Origin: Pseudomonas eutrophicaquae
GTDB lineage: Bacteria > Pseudomonadota > Gammaproteobacteria > Pseudomonadales > Pseudomonadaceae
Direction: 5' to 3'
Length of the DNA: 51,871 nt
Assembly (NCBI RefSeq): GCF_023544715.1
Contig: NZ_JAMJEZ010000016.1
Location: forward strand, 1 to 51,871
Every line of letters starts with the position of its first letter. Position 1 is the stretch's first letter. Both the position numbers and the translations under genes were made by a program. Below the pieces are notes generated by a model. The model searched no databases and was not told the origin of the DNA. It was given only the letters and a program-made list of their open reading frames with translations. Below, in pieces: positions 8,207 through 18,836 of the stretch.

Positions 8207-9385
8207 ATGATCCATAAAGACGTTTCCGTATCGGCGCTCACGGCCGGCTTTCTCGCGGTGCTGGTCTCCTATGCCGGGCCGCTGATCATCTTCTTCCAGG
8301 CGGCGCAGAGCGCCGGGGTCTCCACCGAGATGATGAGCTCCTGGGTCTGGGGGATCTCGGTGGGGGCGGCGCTGTCGGGCATCGTGCTCAGTCTGTGGCT
8401 GAAGATGCCGGTGGTCACCGCCTGGTCGGCGCCGGGGACCGCGCTGCTGGTGACCCTGTTCCCCGGACTCAGCCTCAACGAGGCGGTGGGGGCCTACCTG
8501 ACGGCGGGGGTGATCATCCTCTTGATCGGGCTGAGCGGCTATTTCGACCGTATCGTGCAGGCCATTCCGCGCGGCATTGCCAGCGCGATGATGGCCGGCA
8601 TTCTCTTCCAGTTCGGCGCCGGTGCCTTCAAGGCGGTGGAGATCATGCCGGCGCTGGCCTTTGGCATGCTGGCCGCGTACCTGCTGGTCAAGCGTCTGCT
8701 GCCGCGCTATGCGCTGGTCCTGCTGCTGCTGGTCGGTGTGCTGCTGTCGGTCTTGCTGGAGGACAGCAACCTCTCGGCGGTGACCCTGAGCCTGGCGCAG
8801 CCGCAGTTCATCAGCCCGCAGTGGACCTGGAGTTCGACCCTGAGTCTGGCGATTCCGCTGGTACTGGTCAGCATGACCGGCCAGTTCCTGCCCGGTATGG
8901 CGATTCTGCGCGGCGCCGGTTACCAGACCTCGGCCAAGCCGATCATCACCATCACCAGCCTGGCCTCGCTGGCGGTGGCCTTTGTCGGGGGGATCACCAT
9001 CGTGATCGCCGCGATCACCGCGGCGCTGTGCACTGGCAAGGATGCCCATGAAGATCCGGCCAAGCGCTACATTGCCGGGGTCGCCAATGGCCTGTTCTAC
9101 CTGATCGGCGGCTGCTTTGCCGGCACCATCATCCTGCTGTTCAGTGCCATGCCGACCACCTTTGTGGCGGTGCTGGCGGGTCTTGCGCTGATCGGCGCAA
9201 TCACCAGCAACCTGATGGGCGCGGTCGAGGATGCCGAGCACCGTGAGGCGTCGGTGATCACCTTCCTGGCCACTGCCTCGGGGATGAGCTTCTTCGGTCT
9301 GGGCTCGGCATTCTGGGGCATCGTGATCGGCACGCTGGCTTATCTGCTGCTGCACAAGAGCGACTGGTTCGCCAAGCGCGCCTGA
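8207..9385 (+). CDS. BenE-family (benzoate/H+ symporter type) transporter
   Basis: A 392-residue inner-membrane protein with about 11-12 hydrophobic helices. The N-terminal half contains the BenE signature VVTAWSAPGTALL, followed by GLSLNEAVGAYLTAG and FDRIVQAIPRGIASAMMAGILF. The second half has TGQFLPGMAILRGAGYQ. BenE proteins import benzoate or related carboxylates with protons. No benzoate catabolic genes are nearby, so the true substrate may differ. I chose the ATG at 8207 because CAGGA lies eight bases upstream; an in-frame ATG at 8198 overlaps that site. The gene is probably controlled by the divergent LysR regulator. Confidence 0.88.
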   Translation: MIHKDVSVSALTAGFLAVLVSYAGPLIIFFQAAQSAGVSTEMMSSWVWGISVGAALSGIVLSLWLKMPVVTAWSAPGTALLVTLFPGLSLNEAVGAYLTAGVIILLIGLSGYFDRIVQAIPRGIASAMMAGILFQFGAGAFKAVEIMPALAFGMLAAYLLVKRLLPRYALVLLLLVGVLLSVLLEDSNLSAVTLSLAQPQFISPQWTWSSTLSLAIPLVLVSMTGQFLPGMAILRGAGYQTSAKPIITITSLASLAVAFVGGITIVIAAITAALCTGKDAHEDPAKRYIAGVANGLFYLIGGCFAGTIILLFSAMPTTFVAVLAGLALIGAITSNLMGAVEDAEHREASVITFLATASGMSFFGLGSAFWGIVIGTLAYLLLHKSDWFAKRA

Positions 9386-9395
9386 CGGGCGGGTG

Positions 9396-9416
9396 GGGGC
9401 TGCCGGGCGCGGCCCC
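9396..9416. terminator. GC-rich hairpin between convergent genes
   Basis: GGGGCTGC and GCGGCCCC form an eight-pair stem (one G-U pair) with a five-base loop between the stops of the symporter gene and the convergent ntrC. There is no T-run on either side, so intrinsic termination would be weak. It may act with Rho or as a bidirectional 3'-end stabiliser. Confidence 0.4.
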
Positions 9417-9449
9417 TCTGCCCTGTTATTCACGGGCACGCTGTGGGGC

Positions 9450-10876
<1,427 letters not shown>

Positions 10877-10880
<4 letters not shown>

Positions 10881-11962
10881 GGGGTCGGGGCTCCTTGTTC
10901 AAGCGGCAGAAACAGCGAGAAGACCGTGCAGCCGGGCTGGCTTTCGCACTCGATCAGCCCGTGATGCTGGTTGAGGATGTTCTGCGCGATGGCCAGGCCC
11001 AGGCCGGTGCCATCGGCGCGTCCGCTGACCATCGGGTAGAAGAGGGTGTCCTTGAGTGCCGGGTCGATGCCCGGCCCGTTGTCGATGATCTCCACCCGGC
11101 AGACCAGCCGGTGGCGCTGATGGCCGATTGTGAACTGGCGCAGCGCGCGGGTGCGCAGCACGATGCGCCCCGGCTCAGTCGGGTTGCGGCGCGTGGCGAT
11201 GGCCTGCATGGCATTGCGCACAATATTGAGCACCGCCTGGATCAGCTGCTCGCGATCGGCCAGCAGTTCGGGAATGCTCGGGTCGTAGTCACGCTCAAGG
11301 GTCAGGCGCCCCTGGCTCTCGGCCTCGACCAGGCTGCAGACCCGCGCCAGCACTTCATGGATGTTCACCGGCGCCAGCTGCGGCAGCTTGTTGGAGCCGA
11401 GCAGGCGATCGACCAAATTTCGCAGCCGGTCGGCTTCCTCGATGATCACCTTGGTGTAGTCCTTGAGCGCCGGATCCGGCAGCTCGCGGGCCAGCAACTG
11501 CGCGGCACCGCGGATACCGCCGAGCGGATTCTTGATTTCATGGGCCAGACCGCGCACCAGCTGGCGGGTGGTTTCCTGCTTGGAGAGCTGCGCTTCCTCC
11601 TTGGTGATGCGCAGCAGGCGATCGCGCGGGTGCAGCTCGAGCAGCAACAAGGTGCCGTGGCTACCGAGGATCGGCGTGGCGGTGTAATCGACGGTCAGGC
11701 TGGTGGGGCTGCTGCACAGCAGCTGCGCCTCGCGCTTGGTGAACGGGTGGGCGCTGGCCACCGCCTGACGCAGGGCGGACAGGCCATCGGGCACTTCCTT
11801 GAACAGTTCGCTGACAAAGAGGCCGAGGCTGCGCTGGCCGCTGACCCCCAGCAGCATTTCAGCGGCCGGATTCATGTATTCCAGGCGCAGCTCGGCATCG
11901 AGCAGCACCACGGCGGTGGTCAGGTTGTCGAGCAGCAGGCGTTGCAGGTGATCGTGAGCCAT
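10877..11962 (-). CDS. ntrB: Nitrogen regulation sensor histidine kinase/phosphatase NtrB (NR-II)
   Basis: A 361-residue soluble kinase. The N-terminal PAS domain covers about residues 5-115. The H-box RGLAHEIKNPLGGIRGAAQLL has phospho-acceptor His141, and the ATPase part contains the N-box NIVRNAMQAI and G-boxes DNGPGI and GRADGTGLGL. NtrB phosphorylates or dephosphorylates NtrC depending on PII status. The start at 11962 gives the family N-terminus MAHDHLQRLLLDNL; the frame is open 47 codons upstream, across a probable NtrC-controlled promoter region. It forms an operon with ntrC. A terminator separates it from glnA upstream, so ntrBC likely has its own promoter. Confidence 0.97.
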
Positions 11963-12071
11963 GATCGGCGGGCGCTCCGTGAGGGTGCAGTGTTTCTGCA
12001 AGAAGCGCGCCAGACTGTCGTGCCCCAGCAGCGGGCGGCCTGCGCCACTTCCCGAGGCGAGGGATGCCGGC

Positions 12072-12077
12072 AGTATA
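12072..12077 (-). promoter_or_regulatory. Probable -10 element of the ntrB promoter
   Basis: On the minus strand this reads TATACT, five of six matches to the sigma-70 -10 consensus, 110 bases upstream of the ntrB start. No good -35 is present at 16-18 bases. The -35 region instead runs into the NtrC dyad at 12097-12111, which fits a promoter that NtrC represses. Confidence 0.45.
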
Positions 12078-12096
12078 GGCAGTGCACCGCGAGGAC

Positions 12097-12111
12097 GCAC
12101 CAAGACGGTGC
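12097..12111. promoter_or_regulatory. NtrC-binding site upstream of ntrB
   Basis: GCACC-AAGAC-GGTGC is a perfect 5-5-5 dyad that matches the NtrC recognition sequence (GCACC-N5-GGTGC). It lies about 135 bases before the ntrB start and 19 bases upstream of a TATACT -10 element, where bound NtrC would cover the -35 region. This resembles the operator at E. coli glnLp, so negative autoregulation of ntrBC is the likely job. Confidence 0.75.
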
Positions 12112-12143
12112 TTGGCGCCCTGTCAGGGGGCGTGCCCGAAACG

Positions 12144-12171
12144 ACAGAGGCCTCCCGAAGGAGGCCTCTGT
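12144..12171 (-). terminator. Terminator of glnA
   Basis: A perfect 12-bp inverted repeat (ACAGAGGCCTCC and its complement), closed by a four-base loop that reads TTCG on the minus strand, lies 16 bases after the glnA stop. A stable UUCG tetraloop hairpin followed by TCGTTTCG is consistent with an intrinsic terminator. It insulates ntrBC from glnA transcription. Confidence 0.85.
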
Positions 12172-12187
12172 ACGCATCACGCTACGA

Positions 12188-13594
12188 TCAGCAGCTGTAG
12201 TACAGCTCGTACTCCAGCGGGTGCACGAAGGTGCGCACCTTGATCTCTTCAGCGGATTTGAGCTCGATGAAGGCGTCGAGGAAGTCCTTGGTGAACACGC
12301 CGCCCTTGAGCAGGAACTCGTGGTCGGCTTCCAGCGCCTCCAGCGCTTCCTTCAGGCTGCCGCACACCTGCGGGATGTTGGCAGCTTCTTCCGGCGGCAG
12401 GTCGTAGAGGTTCTTGTCGGCGGCATCGCCCGGGTGGATCTTGTTCTGGATACCGTCAAGGCCCGCCATCAGCAGCGCGGCAAAGGCCAAGTACGGGTTG
12501 GCCGACGGATCCGGGAAGCGCGCCTCGATACGGCGGCCGCGCGGGCTGGCCACGTAGGGGATGCGGATCGACGCGGAGCGGTTACGCGCCGAGTAGGCCA
12601 GCATCACCGGCGCCTCGAAGCCCGGGACCAGACGCTTGTAGGAGTTAGTCGACGGGTTGGTCAGGGCGTTCAGCGCCTTGCCGTGCTTGATGATGCCGCC
12701 GATGAAGTACAGGGCGGTATCGGAGAGGCCAGCATAGCCTTCACCGGCGAAGGTGTTCTTGCCGTCTTTGGCGATCGACATGTGCACGTGCATGCCAGAG
12801 CCGTTGTCGCCGTACAGCGGCTTGGGCATGAAGGTCACAGTCTTGCCGTAGGCGGCGGCGACGTTCTGCACGCAGTACTTGAGGTTCTGCACCTCATCAG
12901 CCTTGGCAACCAGGGTGTTGAACTTGACACCGATCTCGTTCTGGCCGGCGGCCACCTCGTGGTGGTGCACTTCGACGACCTGACCCATCTCTTCCAGGGC
13001 GTTACACATGGCGGCACGGATTTCGTGATCCGGATCAGCCGGCGGGGTCGGCAGGTAGCCGCCCTTGACCGCGATGCGATGACCGTTGTTGCCCTGGCCG
13101 CCGTTCATGTCGGCGTCGCTGTTCCAGCTGGCCTGCTCGGAGAAGATCTTGAACATCGAGCCGGACATGTCCGACTTGTACTTCACGGAATCGAAGATGA
13201 AGAACTCCGGCTCCGGGCCGGCAAATACGGTGTCACCGATGCCGGTGGTCTTGAGGTATTCCTCGGCGCGCTTGGCGATGGCGCGCGGGTCGCGCTCGTA
13301 GCCCTGCATGGTCGAGGGCTCGATCACGTCGCAGACCAGGATCAGGGTCGGCTCCTCGGTGAACGGGTCCATCACCGCGGTGCTGTCGTCCGGCAGCAGG
13401 ATCATGTCGGAGGCTTCGATGCCCTTCCAGCCCTCGATGGAGGAGCCATCGAACATCTTGCCGACTTCAAAGAAGTCCTCGTCGGCATCGCGCGCCGGCA
13501 TGGTGATGTGGTGCTGACGACCCTTCGGGTCGGTGAAGCGCAGGTCAATCCACTTTGCGCCATGTTCTTCGATCAGTTGCAATGCCTTTGACAT
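12188..13594 (-). CDS. glnA: Glutamine synthetase, type I (GSI-beta)
   Basis: A 468-residue enzyme that makes glutamine from glutamate, ammonia and ATP and is the centre of ammonia assimilation. It has the GS signature FDGSSIEGW (48-56), the metal/ATP segment EPEFFIFD (128-135), the [16 protein letters not shown] block (258-273) and NRSASIRIP (338-346). Tyr397 in KNLYDLPPE is the adenylylation site, so activity should be controlled by GlnE. The start ATG has an excellent site, GGAGG, eight or nine bases upstream; the frame is open 22 codons further but without family residues. Transcription is probably from the sigma-54 promoter at 13703-13718, activated by NtrC. Confidence 0.98.
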   Translation of the reverse strand: MSKALQLIEEHGAKWIDLRFTDPKGRQHHITMPARDADEDFFEVGKMFDGSSIEGWKGIEASDMILLPDDSTAVMDPFTEEPTLILVCDVIEPSTMQGYERDPRAIAKRAEEYLKTTGIGDTVFAGPEPEFFIFDSVKYKSDMSGSMFKIFSEQASWNSDADMNGGQGNNGHRIAVKGGYLPTPPADPDHEIRAAMCNALEEMGQVVEVHHHEVAAGQNEIGVKFNTLVAKADEVQNLKYCVQNVAAAYGKTVTFMPKPLYGDNGSGMHVHMSIAKDGKNTFAGEGYAGLSDTALYFIGGIIKHGKALNALTNPSTNSYKRLVPGFEAPVMLAYSARNRSASIRIPYVASPRGRRIEARFPDPSANPYLAFAALLMAGLDGIQNKIHPGDAADKNLYDLPPEEAANIPQVCGSLKEALEALEADHEFLLKGGVFTKDFLDAFIELKSAEEIKVRTFVHPLEYELYYSC

Positions 13595-13702
13595 GCGGTC
13601 CTCCAGGGGTACTCGTGGGCGGTGATGATGCCCGGTGAAATCGGTTGGCTCCGGGCGCAACGCCCGCGGGACAGTTTCCCGGTAACCTGACCACTAGCAT
13701 GA

Positions 13703-13718
13703 AGCAACTAGCGTGCCA
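13703..13718 (-). promoter_or_regulatory. Sigma-54 promoter of glnA
   Basis: The minus strand reads TGGCACGCTAGTTGCT, a full match to the -24/-12 consensus TGGCACG-N4-TTGC. It lies 109 bases upstream of the glnA start. NtrC-like dyads lie about 80 and 120 bases further upstream at suitable enhancer distances. Confidence 0.92.
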
Positions 13719-13794
13719 GTGCCCGTCAGCATGCGCGCCCCGCGCCGTTTCGGGGCTCGGGCCGGGCCTGCCCCTGCGCGCCGCTCAGGATCAT

Positions 13795-13809
13795 GCACCA
13801 TGCACGTGC
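13795..13809. promoter_or_regulatory. NtrC enhancer site 1 upstream of glnA
   Basis: GCACC-ATGCA-CGTGC matches the NtrC dyad GCACC-N5-GGTGC at nine of ten positions. It is 77-91 bases upstream of the sigma-54 element. With the second, weaker site it forms the paired-enhancer layout known at glnA in enteric bacteria. Confidence 0.65.
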
Positions 13810-13838
13810 TTTCAAGTGCCAGCCTGAAACATTTTGGT

Positions 13839-13853
13839 GCAGACTGGCGGTGC
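13839..13853. promoter_or_regulatory. NtrC enhancer site 2 upstream of glnA (weaker)
   Basis: GCAGA-CTGGC-GGTGC has one perfect half-site and one that matches three of five bases. It lies 44 bases from site 1, which is close to a whole number of helical turns (about four), so NtrC dimers could bind cooperatively on one face. Confidence 0.4.
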
Positions 13854-13858
13854 CTGCG

Positions 13859-13885
13859 AAAACTGCTCAAGAGTTGAGCAGTTTT
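13859..13885. repeat. Perfect inverted repeat in the glnA/thiI divergent region
   Basis: A 12-bp arm (AAAACTGCTCAA) is followed by GAG and the exact complement ending in TTTT. It resembles an intrinsic terminator in both directions, yet no gene ends here: glnA and thiI diverge. It lies just upstream of a TATACT -10 candidate for thiI (13890-13895), so it would overlap the thiI -35 region. Operator, promoter-insulating terminator or small-RNA terminator are all possible. The rest of the 342-base glnA/thiI gap holds only the glnA control sites listed here. Confidence 0.7.
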
Positions 13886-13889
13886 CCGT

Positions 13890-13895
13890 TATACT
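13890..13895 (+). promoter_or_regulatory. Possible -10 element of thiI
   Basis: TATACT, five of six consensus matches, lies 42 bases before the thiI start codon. The -35 region would fall in the inverted repeat at 13859-13885 and has no good consensus hexamer, so the promoter may depend on an activator or be weak. Confidence 0.4.
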
Positions 13896-13936
13896 CCGCG
13901 TCCTTTTTTCCCGCCGCGCCGCTGCCACACCCCTGC

Positions 13937-15391
13937 ATGAAACTTATCGTCAAGCCCTTCGCCGAGATCACCATCAAGAGCCGTCCGGTACGCCGGCAGT
14001 TCATCCGGCAGCTGGGCAAGAACATCCGCAGCGTGCTCAAGGATCTGGATCCGGCCATCGATGTGCAGGGCGAGTGGGACAACATCGAGGTAATCAGCCA
14101 GCAGGATGCGCCGGCGGTGCGCGAGGCGATCATCGAGCGTTTGTGCTGCACGCCGGGCATCGCCCACAGTCTTGAGGTCATCGAGTACCCGCTGGGCGAC
14201 TTCGATGCGGTGTTCGAGCACTGTCGCGAGCACTTTGCCGAGCGGCTGGCCGGGCGCACCTTTGCCGTGCGCTGCAAGCGCTCCGGCAAGCACCCGTTCT
14301 CCTCGGTGGAGCTGGCCACCTATGTGGGCGGTCGTCTGCGCAGCGAGTGCGGGGCGGCCGGGATCGACCTCAAGCACCCGGAAATTGAGGTGCGCCTTGA
14401 GGTGCGCTTCGACCGCCTGCTGCTGATCCGCGCCCAGCACGAAGGGCTGGGCGGTTATCCGCTGGGGGTGCTAGAGCAGACCCTGGTGCTGATGAGCGGC
14501 GGTTTCGATTCCTCGGTGGCGGCCTGGCAGATCATGCGCCGCGGGCTGCTCAGCCACTTCTGCTTCTTCAACCTCGGCGGGCGTGCCCATGAGCTGGGTG
14601 TGATGGAAGTGGCCCATCACCTGTGGCAGAAGTACGGCCGCTCGCACCGTGTCATGTTCATCAGCGTGCCCTTCGAGGAAGTGGTCGCCGAGATCCTCGG
14701 CAAGGTCGATGACAGCCACATGGGCGTGGTGCTCAAGCGCATGATGCTGCGCGCCGCCAGCCGGCTGGCCGAGGAGCTGCAGATTTCGGCACTGGTCACC
14801 GGCGAGGCGATCTCCCAGGTGGCCAGCCAGACCCTCAGCAACCTGTCGGTGATCGATGCCGCCACCGAGGCCCTAGTACTGCGGCCGCTGATTGCCACCC
14901 ACAAGCAGGACATCATCGCCACCGCTGAGCAGATCGGCACCGCCGCCTTTGCCCGGCACATGCCCGAATACTGCGGGGTGATCTCGGTCAACCCGACCAC
15001 CCGCGCCAAGCGCCTGCGGGTCGACTATGAGGAAAGCCACTTCGACATGGCGGTGCTGGATCGCGCCCTGGCGCGGGCCACGCGCACCACGGTCGATCGG
15101 GTGCTCGACGAGCTGGGCCAGGCGGTCGAGGTCGAAAGCGTGAGCGCAGCATTGCCCGGGCAGATCGTTCTCGACATCCGCCACCCCGATGCGGCCGAGG
15201 ATCAGCCACTGGTGCTGCCCGGCATCGAGGTGCAGTGCCTGCCGTTCTATGCCATCAACCAGCGTTTCCAGACGCTGGACACCAACCGTCAGTACCTTCT
15301 GTACTGCGAGCGCGGCGTGATGAGCCGCCTGCATGCCCACCATCTGCTCAGCGAGGGGCATGTCAATGTGCGCGTCTATCGCCCGGCCTGA
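13937..15391 (+). CDS. thiI: tRNA 4-thiouridine synthetase / thiamine-thiazole sulfur carrier ThiI
   Basis: A 484-residue enzyme with the full ThiI plan: N-terminal ferredoxin-like and THUMP domains (about 1-170), the PP-loop ATP pyrophosphatase SGGFDSS (187-193), Cys346 in EYCGVIS and a C-terminal rhodanese-like domain with Cys457 in the loop CERGVMS. It activates U8 of tRNA with ATP and transfers sulfur from IscS persulfide through the rhodanese cysteine to make s4U; sulfur also goes to ThiS for thiazole synthesis. I chose the ATG at 13937, which begins the family N-terminus [15 protein letters not shown]. The frame is open 48 codons upstream, but this stretch spans the glnA control region. 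Confidence 0.97.
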   Translation: MKLIVKPFAEITIKSRPVRRQFIRQLGKNIRSVLKDLDPAIDVQGEWDNIEVISQQDAPAVREAIIERLCCTPGIAHSLEVIEYPLGDFDAVFEHCREHFAERLAGRTFAVRCKRSGKHPFSSVELATYVGGRLRSECGAAGIDLKHPEIEVRLEVRFDRLLLIRAQHEGLGGYPLGVLEQTLVLMSGGFDSSVAAWQIMRRGLLSHFCFFNLGGRAHELGVMEVAHHLWQKYGRSHRVMFISVPFEEVVAEILGKVDDSHMGVVLKRMMLRAASRLAEELQISALVTGEAISQVASQTLSNLSVIDAATEALVLRPLIATHKQDIIATAEQIGTAAFARHMPEYCGVISVNPTTRAKRLRVDYEESHFDMAVLDRALARATRTTVDRVLDELGQAVEVESVSAALPGQIVLDIRHPDAAEDQPLVLPGIEVQCLPFYAINQRFQTLDTNRQYLLYCERGVMSRLHAHHLLSEGHVNVRVYRPA

Positions 15392-15550
15392 GCACCCGGT
15401 GCGTCAGGCGGGCCTTCTGGGCGGCAGCATCCGCCACCGCCCCCCCGACGGCGCCCGGCGGGCCTCCCGTTAATCAGATTGTCGCCGGTCCTGCGCCATG
15501 CTGGCGCCCGGCATCCGTATTCAAGCGTCACCTATCGAGAAGACACCCCT

Positions 15551-17371
15551 GTGATCGAAAATCTGCGCAATATCGCCATCATCGCCCACGTTGACCACGG
15601 CAAGACCACCCTGGTCGACAAGCTCCTGCGCCTGTCCGGCACCCTTGACCGCAAGGAGCTGGAAAACGAGCGCGTGATGGACTCCAACGACCAGGAAAAG
15701 GAACGTGGCATCACCATCCTGGCCAAGAACACCGCGCTGAAGTGGAAGGACTACAGCATCAACATCGTCGACACCCCCGGCCACGCCGACTTCGGCGGTG
15801 AGGTCGAGCGCGTGATGTCGATGGTCGACTCCGTGCTGCTGGTGGTCGACGCCCAGGACGGCCCGATGCCGCAGACCCGCTTCGTGACCCAGAAGGCCTT
15901 CAAAGCCGGCCTGCGTCCGATCGTGGTGGTCAACAAGATCGACCGTCCGGGCGCGCGTCCGGACTGGGTGATCGACCAGATCTTCGACCTGTTCGACAAC
16001 CTCGGCGCCACCGACGAGCAGCTCGACTTCCCGATCGTCTACGCCAGCGCCCTGAACGGCATCGCCGGTCTCGACCACGAGGCCATGGACGACAACATGG
16101 ATGCGCTGTTCCAGGCGATCATCGACCACGTGCCGGCGCCGACCGTCGACACCGAAGGTCCGTTCCAGATGCAGATCTCGCAGCTGGACTACAACAGCTT
16201 CCTCGGCGTGATCGGCATTGGCCGCATCGCCCGTGGCAAGGTCAAGACCAACACCCCGGTCACCGCCATCGGTGCCGACGGCAAGAAGCGCAACGGCCGC
16301 ATCCTGAAGATCATGGGCCACTCCGGCCTGCAGCGCGTCGAGGTGGAAGAAGCCACCGCTGGTGACATCGTCTGCGTCTCCGGCATGGACGAGCTGTACA
16401 TCTCCGACACCCTGTGCGACCAGCAGAACGTCGAGGCGCTACCGCCGCTGACTGTCGACCAGCCGACCGTGAGCATGACCTTCCAGGTCAACGACTCGCC
16501 GTTCGCCGGCAAGGAAGGCAAGTTCGTCACCAGCCGCAACATCAAGGATCGTCTGGAGAAGGAACTGCTGCACAACGTGGCGCTGCGCGTCGAGCAGGGC
16601 GACTCCCCGGAGAAGTTCAAGGTCTCCGGCCGTGGTGAGCTGCACCTGTCGGTGCTGATCGAGACCATGCGCCGCGAAGGCTTCGAGCTGGCCGTCGGCC
16701 GTCCGGAAGTGGTGATCATCGAGAACGAGGCCGGCGAGAAGCAGGAGCCTTACGAGAGCGTCACCATCGACATCGAGGAGCAGCACCAGGGTCCGGTGAT
16801 GGAGCAGATGGGCCTGCGCAAGGGCGATCTGACCAACATGATCCCCGATGGCAAGGGCCGTATCCGCCTGGAATACACCATCCCGGCGCGCGGTCTGATC
16901 GGCTTCCGTAACAACTTCCTGACCCTGACCTCGGGCACCGGCATCCTGACCTCGACCTTCAGCCACTACGGCCCGATCAAGGCCGGCGAAGTCACCAACC
17001 GTCTCAACGGCGTGCTGGTCTCGATGGCCACCGGCACCGCACTGACCTACTCGCTGGAAACCCTGCAGGCGCGCGGCAAGCTGTTCCTTGAGCCCGGCCA
17101 GGAGATCTATGAAGGCCAGCTGTGCGGCATCAACAGCCGTGACAACGACCTGGTGATCAACCCGACCAAGGGCAAAAAGCTCGACAACATGCGCGCGTCC
17201 GGCAAGGACGAGGTCATCGCCCTGGTGCCGCCGATCAAGTTCACCCTTGAGCAGGCGCTGGAGTTCATCGATGACGACGAACTGGTGGAAGTGACGCCGA
17301 AGTCGATTCGTCTGCGCAAGAAGATGCTCAACGAGAACGACCGCAAGCGTTACGAGCGCAGCAAGGTCTGA
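15551..17371 (+). CDS. typA: Ribosome-associated translational GTPase TypA/BipA
   Basis: A 606-residue GTPase of the EF-G family. It has G1 AHVDHGKTT at 11-19, then [10 protein letters not shown] (G2), [15 protein letters not shown] (G3) and [11 protein letters not shown] (G4). After the GTPase domain come domain II, EF-G-like domains III and V, and the TypA-specific C-terminal domain ending in [18 protein letters not shown]. It acts in ribosome assembly and stress adaptation. Translation should begin at the GTG at 15551, which gives the conserved N-terminus (M)[12 protein letters not shown]; an open frame of 24 codons upstream is not conserved. The 159-base gap after thiI holds nothing I can name. 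Confidence 0.97.
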   Translation: MIENLRNIAIIAHVDHGKTTLVDKLLRLSGTLDRKELENERVMDSNDQEKERGITILAKNTALKWKDYSINIVDTPGHADFGGEVERVMSMVDSVLLVVDAQDGPMPQTRFVTQKAFKAGLRPIVVVNKIDRPGARPDWVIDQIFDLFDNLGATDEQLDFPIVYASALNGIAGLDHEAMDDNMDALFQAIIDHVPAPTVDTEGPFQMQISQLDYNSFLGVIGIGRIARGKVKTNTPVTAIGADGKKRNGRILKIMGHSGLQRVEVEEATAGDIVCVSGMDELYISDTLCDQQNVEALPPLTVDQPTVSMTFQVNDSPFAGKEGKFVTSRNIKDRLEKELLHNVALRVEQGDSPEKFKVSGRGELHLSVLIETMRREGFELAVGRPEVVIIENEAGEKQEPYESVTIDIEEQHQGPVMEQMGLRKGDLTNMIPDGKGRIRLEYTIPARGLIGFRNNFLTLTSGTGILTSTFSHYGPIKAGEVTNRLNGVLVSMATGTALTYSLETLQARGKLFLEPGQEIYEGQLCGINSRDNDLVINPTKGKKLDNMRASGKDEVIALVPPIKFTLEQALEFIDDDELVEVTPKSIRLRKKMLNENDRKRYERSKV

Positions 17372-17396
17372 TCCGCGCTGAGTAAGCGGTAACGAG

Positions 17397-17431
17397 AAGC
17401 CCCGCCCGGTCTGCGCCTGGCGGGGCTTTTT
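17397..17431 (+). terminator. Terminator of typA
   Basis: AAGCCCCGCC and GGCGGGGCTT form a 10-bp stem around a 12-base loop, followed by an uninterrupted T-run. It begins 25 bases after the typA stop. A classic intrinsic terminator. Confidence 0.93.
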
Positions 17432-17536
17432 GCGCTCTGGGCTGGCTGCGGCTAACGCCCTGTCGGCAGCGGTGGGCGCAACGGTGTAGCATGCGCACGT
17501 GATCCAAAAAGACTTTCTCGGGATGGAGGAGTGGGG

Positions 17537-18835
17537 ATGGACTTCCCGAACAGGCAGATCGCCACGCACCGTGCGCCGGTGCAGGACAGGGAGGCCGCGC
17601 TGCCGGATTCGCTGCTGGCCAGTGCGCTGGAGCAGTGCAGCTACGCGGCGTTGATCACCGATGCCACGCTGGATGGGGCGGGGCCTTCCATCTGCTATGT
17701 GAATGCCGCCTTCTGCCGGATGAGCGGTTACGCCCCAGAGGAGCTGCTCGGCCAGAGTCCGCGCCGGCTGCAGGGTCCCTTGACCAATCGTGACGTGCTC
17801 CAGCAGCTGCGCGCACAGCTACGCGCCGGGGAGAGCTTCCGGGGTTCCACCATCAACTACCGCAAGGACGGTACGCCCTACGCGGTGGAGTGGAATATTT
17901 CGCCGGTGCGCGATGCCCAGGGGCGAATCACGCATTTCATGGCTCTGCAGCAGATGCTGTGCGGCGACGCGGCGCGTCCCCTGCACCTGCTGGCCCGCGC
18001 GCTGGATGTGGCCGGGGATGCGGTGCTTATCGCCAATGCCCGCGGGGTGATCGAGTTCGTCAATCAGGGCTTCCAGCGCCTGACAGGCTACCCGGCAGAC
18101 GAGGTGCAGGGCCGCACGCTGGTGCTGCTGCGCCCGGGACTGGATGTGCCGCGCTTCTGCCGCACCCTGTGGCAGAACATTGCCGGCGGGCAGACGTATC
18201 AGTGCGTGGTCACCCACCGGCACCGTGCCGGCCATGAGCTGCACTGCGAGGAGACCATCACGCCGATCTTTGATGCCAACGGGGTGGCCAGCCACTTCAT
18301 CAGCATCACCCGCGATATCAGCGAACGGCTCAAACGCGAGCGAGAGCTGCAGCAGCAGGCAACCCGCGATGCGCTGACCGGGCTGTTCAACCGGCGCGGC
18401 GGTGAGCGGCATCTGGAGCGCGCCTATCAGGCGACTCAGGAGCTTGGCCAGATGCTCTGCGTGATGCTGGCCGATGTCGATCACTTCAAGCGCATCAACG
18501 ATCGCTGGGGGCATGCCGCCGGTGATCGGGTGCTGCGTGAAGTGGCGGACCTGCTACAGGGCAATGTGCGCAGCAGTGACCGGGTGGTGCGCTGGGGCGG
18601 TGAGGAGTTTCTGCTGATTCTGCCCAGCTGCCCGCTGAAGGCGGCGCTGGCGCAGGCGGATCGGCTGCGTGAGCTGATCGGCCATAACGAGCGCTTTGAA
18701 ATCGGCCCGATCACCCTGTCGATCGGCGTGGCCGAGCTGCAGGTGGGCGAGAGTCTGGCCAGCCTGATCGACCGCGCCGACAAGGCCCTGTACCGGGCCA
18801 AGAACAGCGGGCGCAATCAGGTGCGCCCGGGCTAG
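17537..18835 (+). CDS. Diguanylate cyclase with LOV-like PAS, second PAS and GGDEF domains
   Basis: A 432-residue soluble sensor enzyme. Residues 30-140 form a PAS domain that resembles LOV photoreceptor domains (VNAAFCRMSGY; RRLQGPLTN; NYRKDGTPYAVEWNISPVRD) but has Pro75 where LOV proteins have the flavin-adduct cysteine. A second PAS domain covers about 150-262. The GGDEF domain (275-430) has DHFKRIN, an intact active site GGEEF (354-358) and an inhibitory I-site RSSD (345-348), so it should make c-di-GMP and be product-inhibited. I chose the ATG at 17537, six bases after GGAGGA; the GTG at 17531 directly abuts that site. It ends one base before the convergent Cys-cluster gene. Confidence 0.9.
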   Translation: MDFPNRQIATHRAPVQDREAALPDSLLASALEQCSYAALITDATLDGAGPSICYVNAAFCRMSGYAPEELLGQSPRRLQGPLTNRDVLQQLRAQLRAGESFRGSTINYRKDGTPYAVEWNISPVRDAQGRITHFMALQQMLCGDAARPLHLLARALDVAGDAVLIANARGVIEFVNQGFQRLTGYPADEVQGRTLVLLRPGLDVPRFCRTLWQNIAGGQTYQCVVTHRHRAGHELHCEETITPIFDANGVASHFISITRDISERLKRERELQQQATRDALTGLFNRRGGERHLERAYQATQELGQMLCVMLADVDHFKRINDRWGHAAGDRVLREVADLLQGNVRSSDRVVRWGGEEFLLILPSCPLKAALAQADRLRELIGHNERFEIGPITLSIGVAELQVGESLASLIDRADKALYRAKNSGRNQVRPG

Positions 18836-18836
18836 G

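Noticed and set aside
8153-9439. Minus-strand open frame of about 430 codons opposite the BenE-type gene
   Set aside because: His/Arg/Gln-rich composition typical of an antisense shadow; the plus strand encodes a clear membrane transporter.
10895-13591. Very long plus-strand open frame (about 900 codons) across ntrB and glnA
   Set aside because: It is antisense to two well-defined genes and has no recognisable domain; long antisense frames are expected in high-GC DNA with strong third-position bias.
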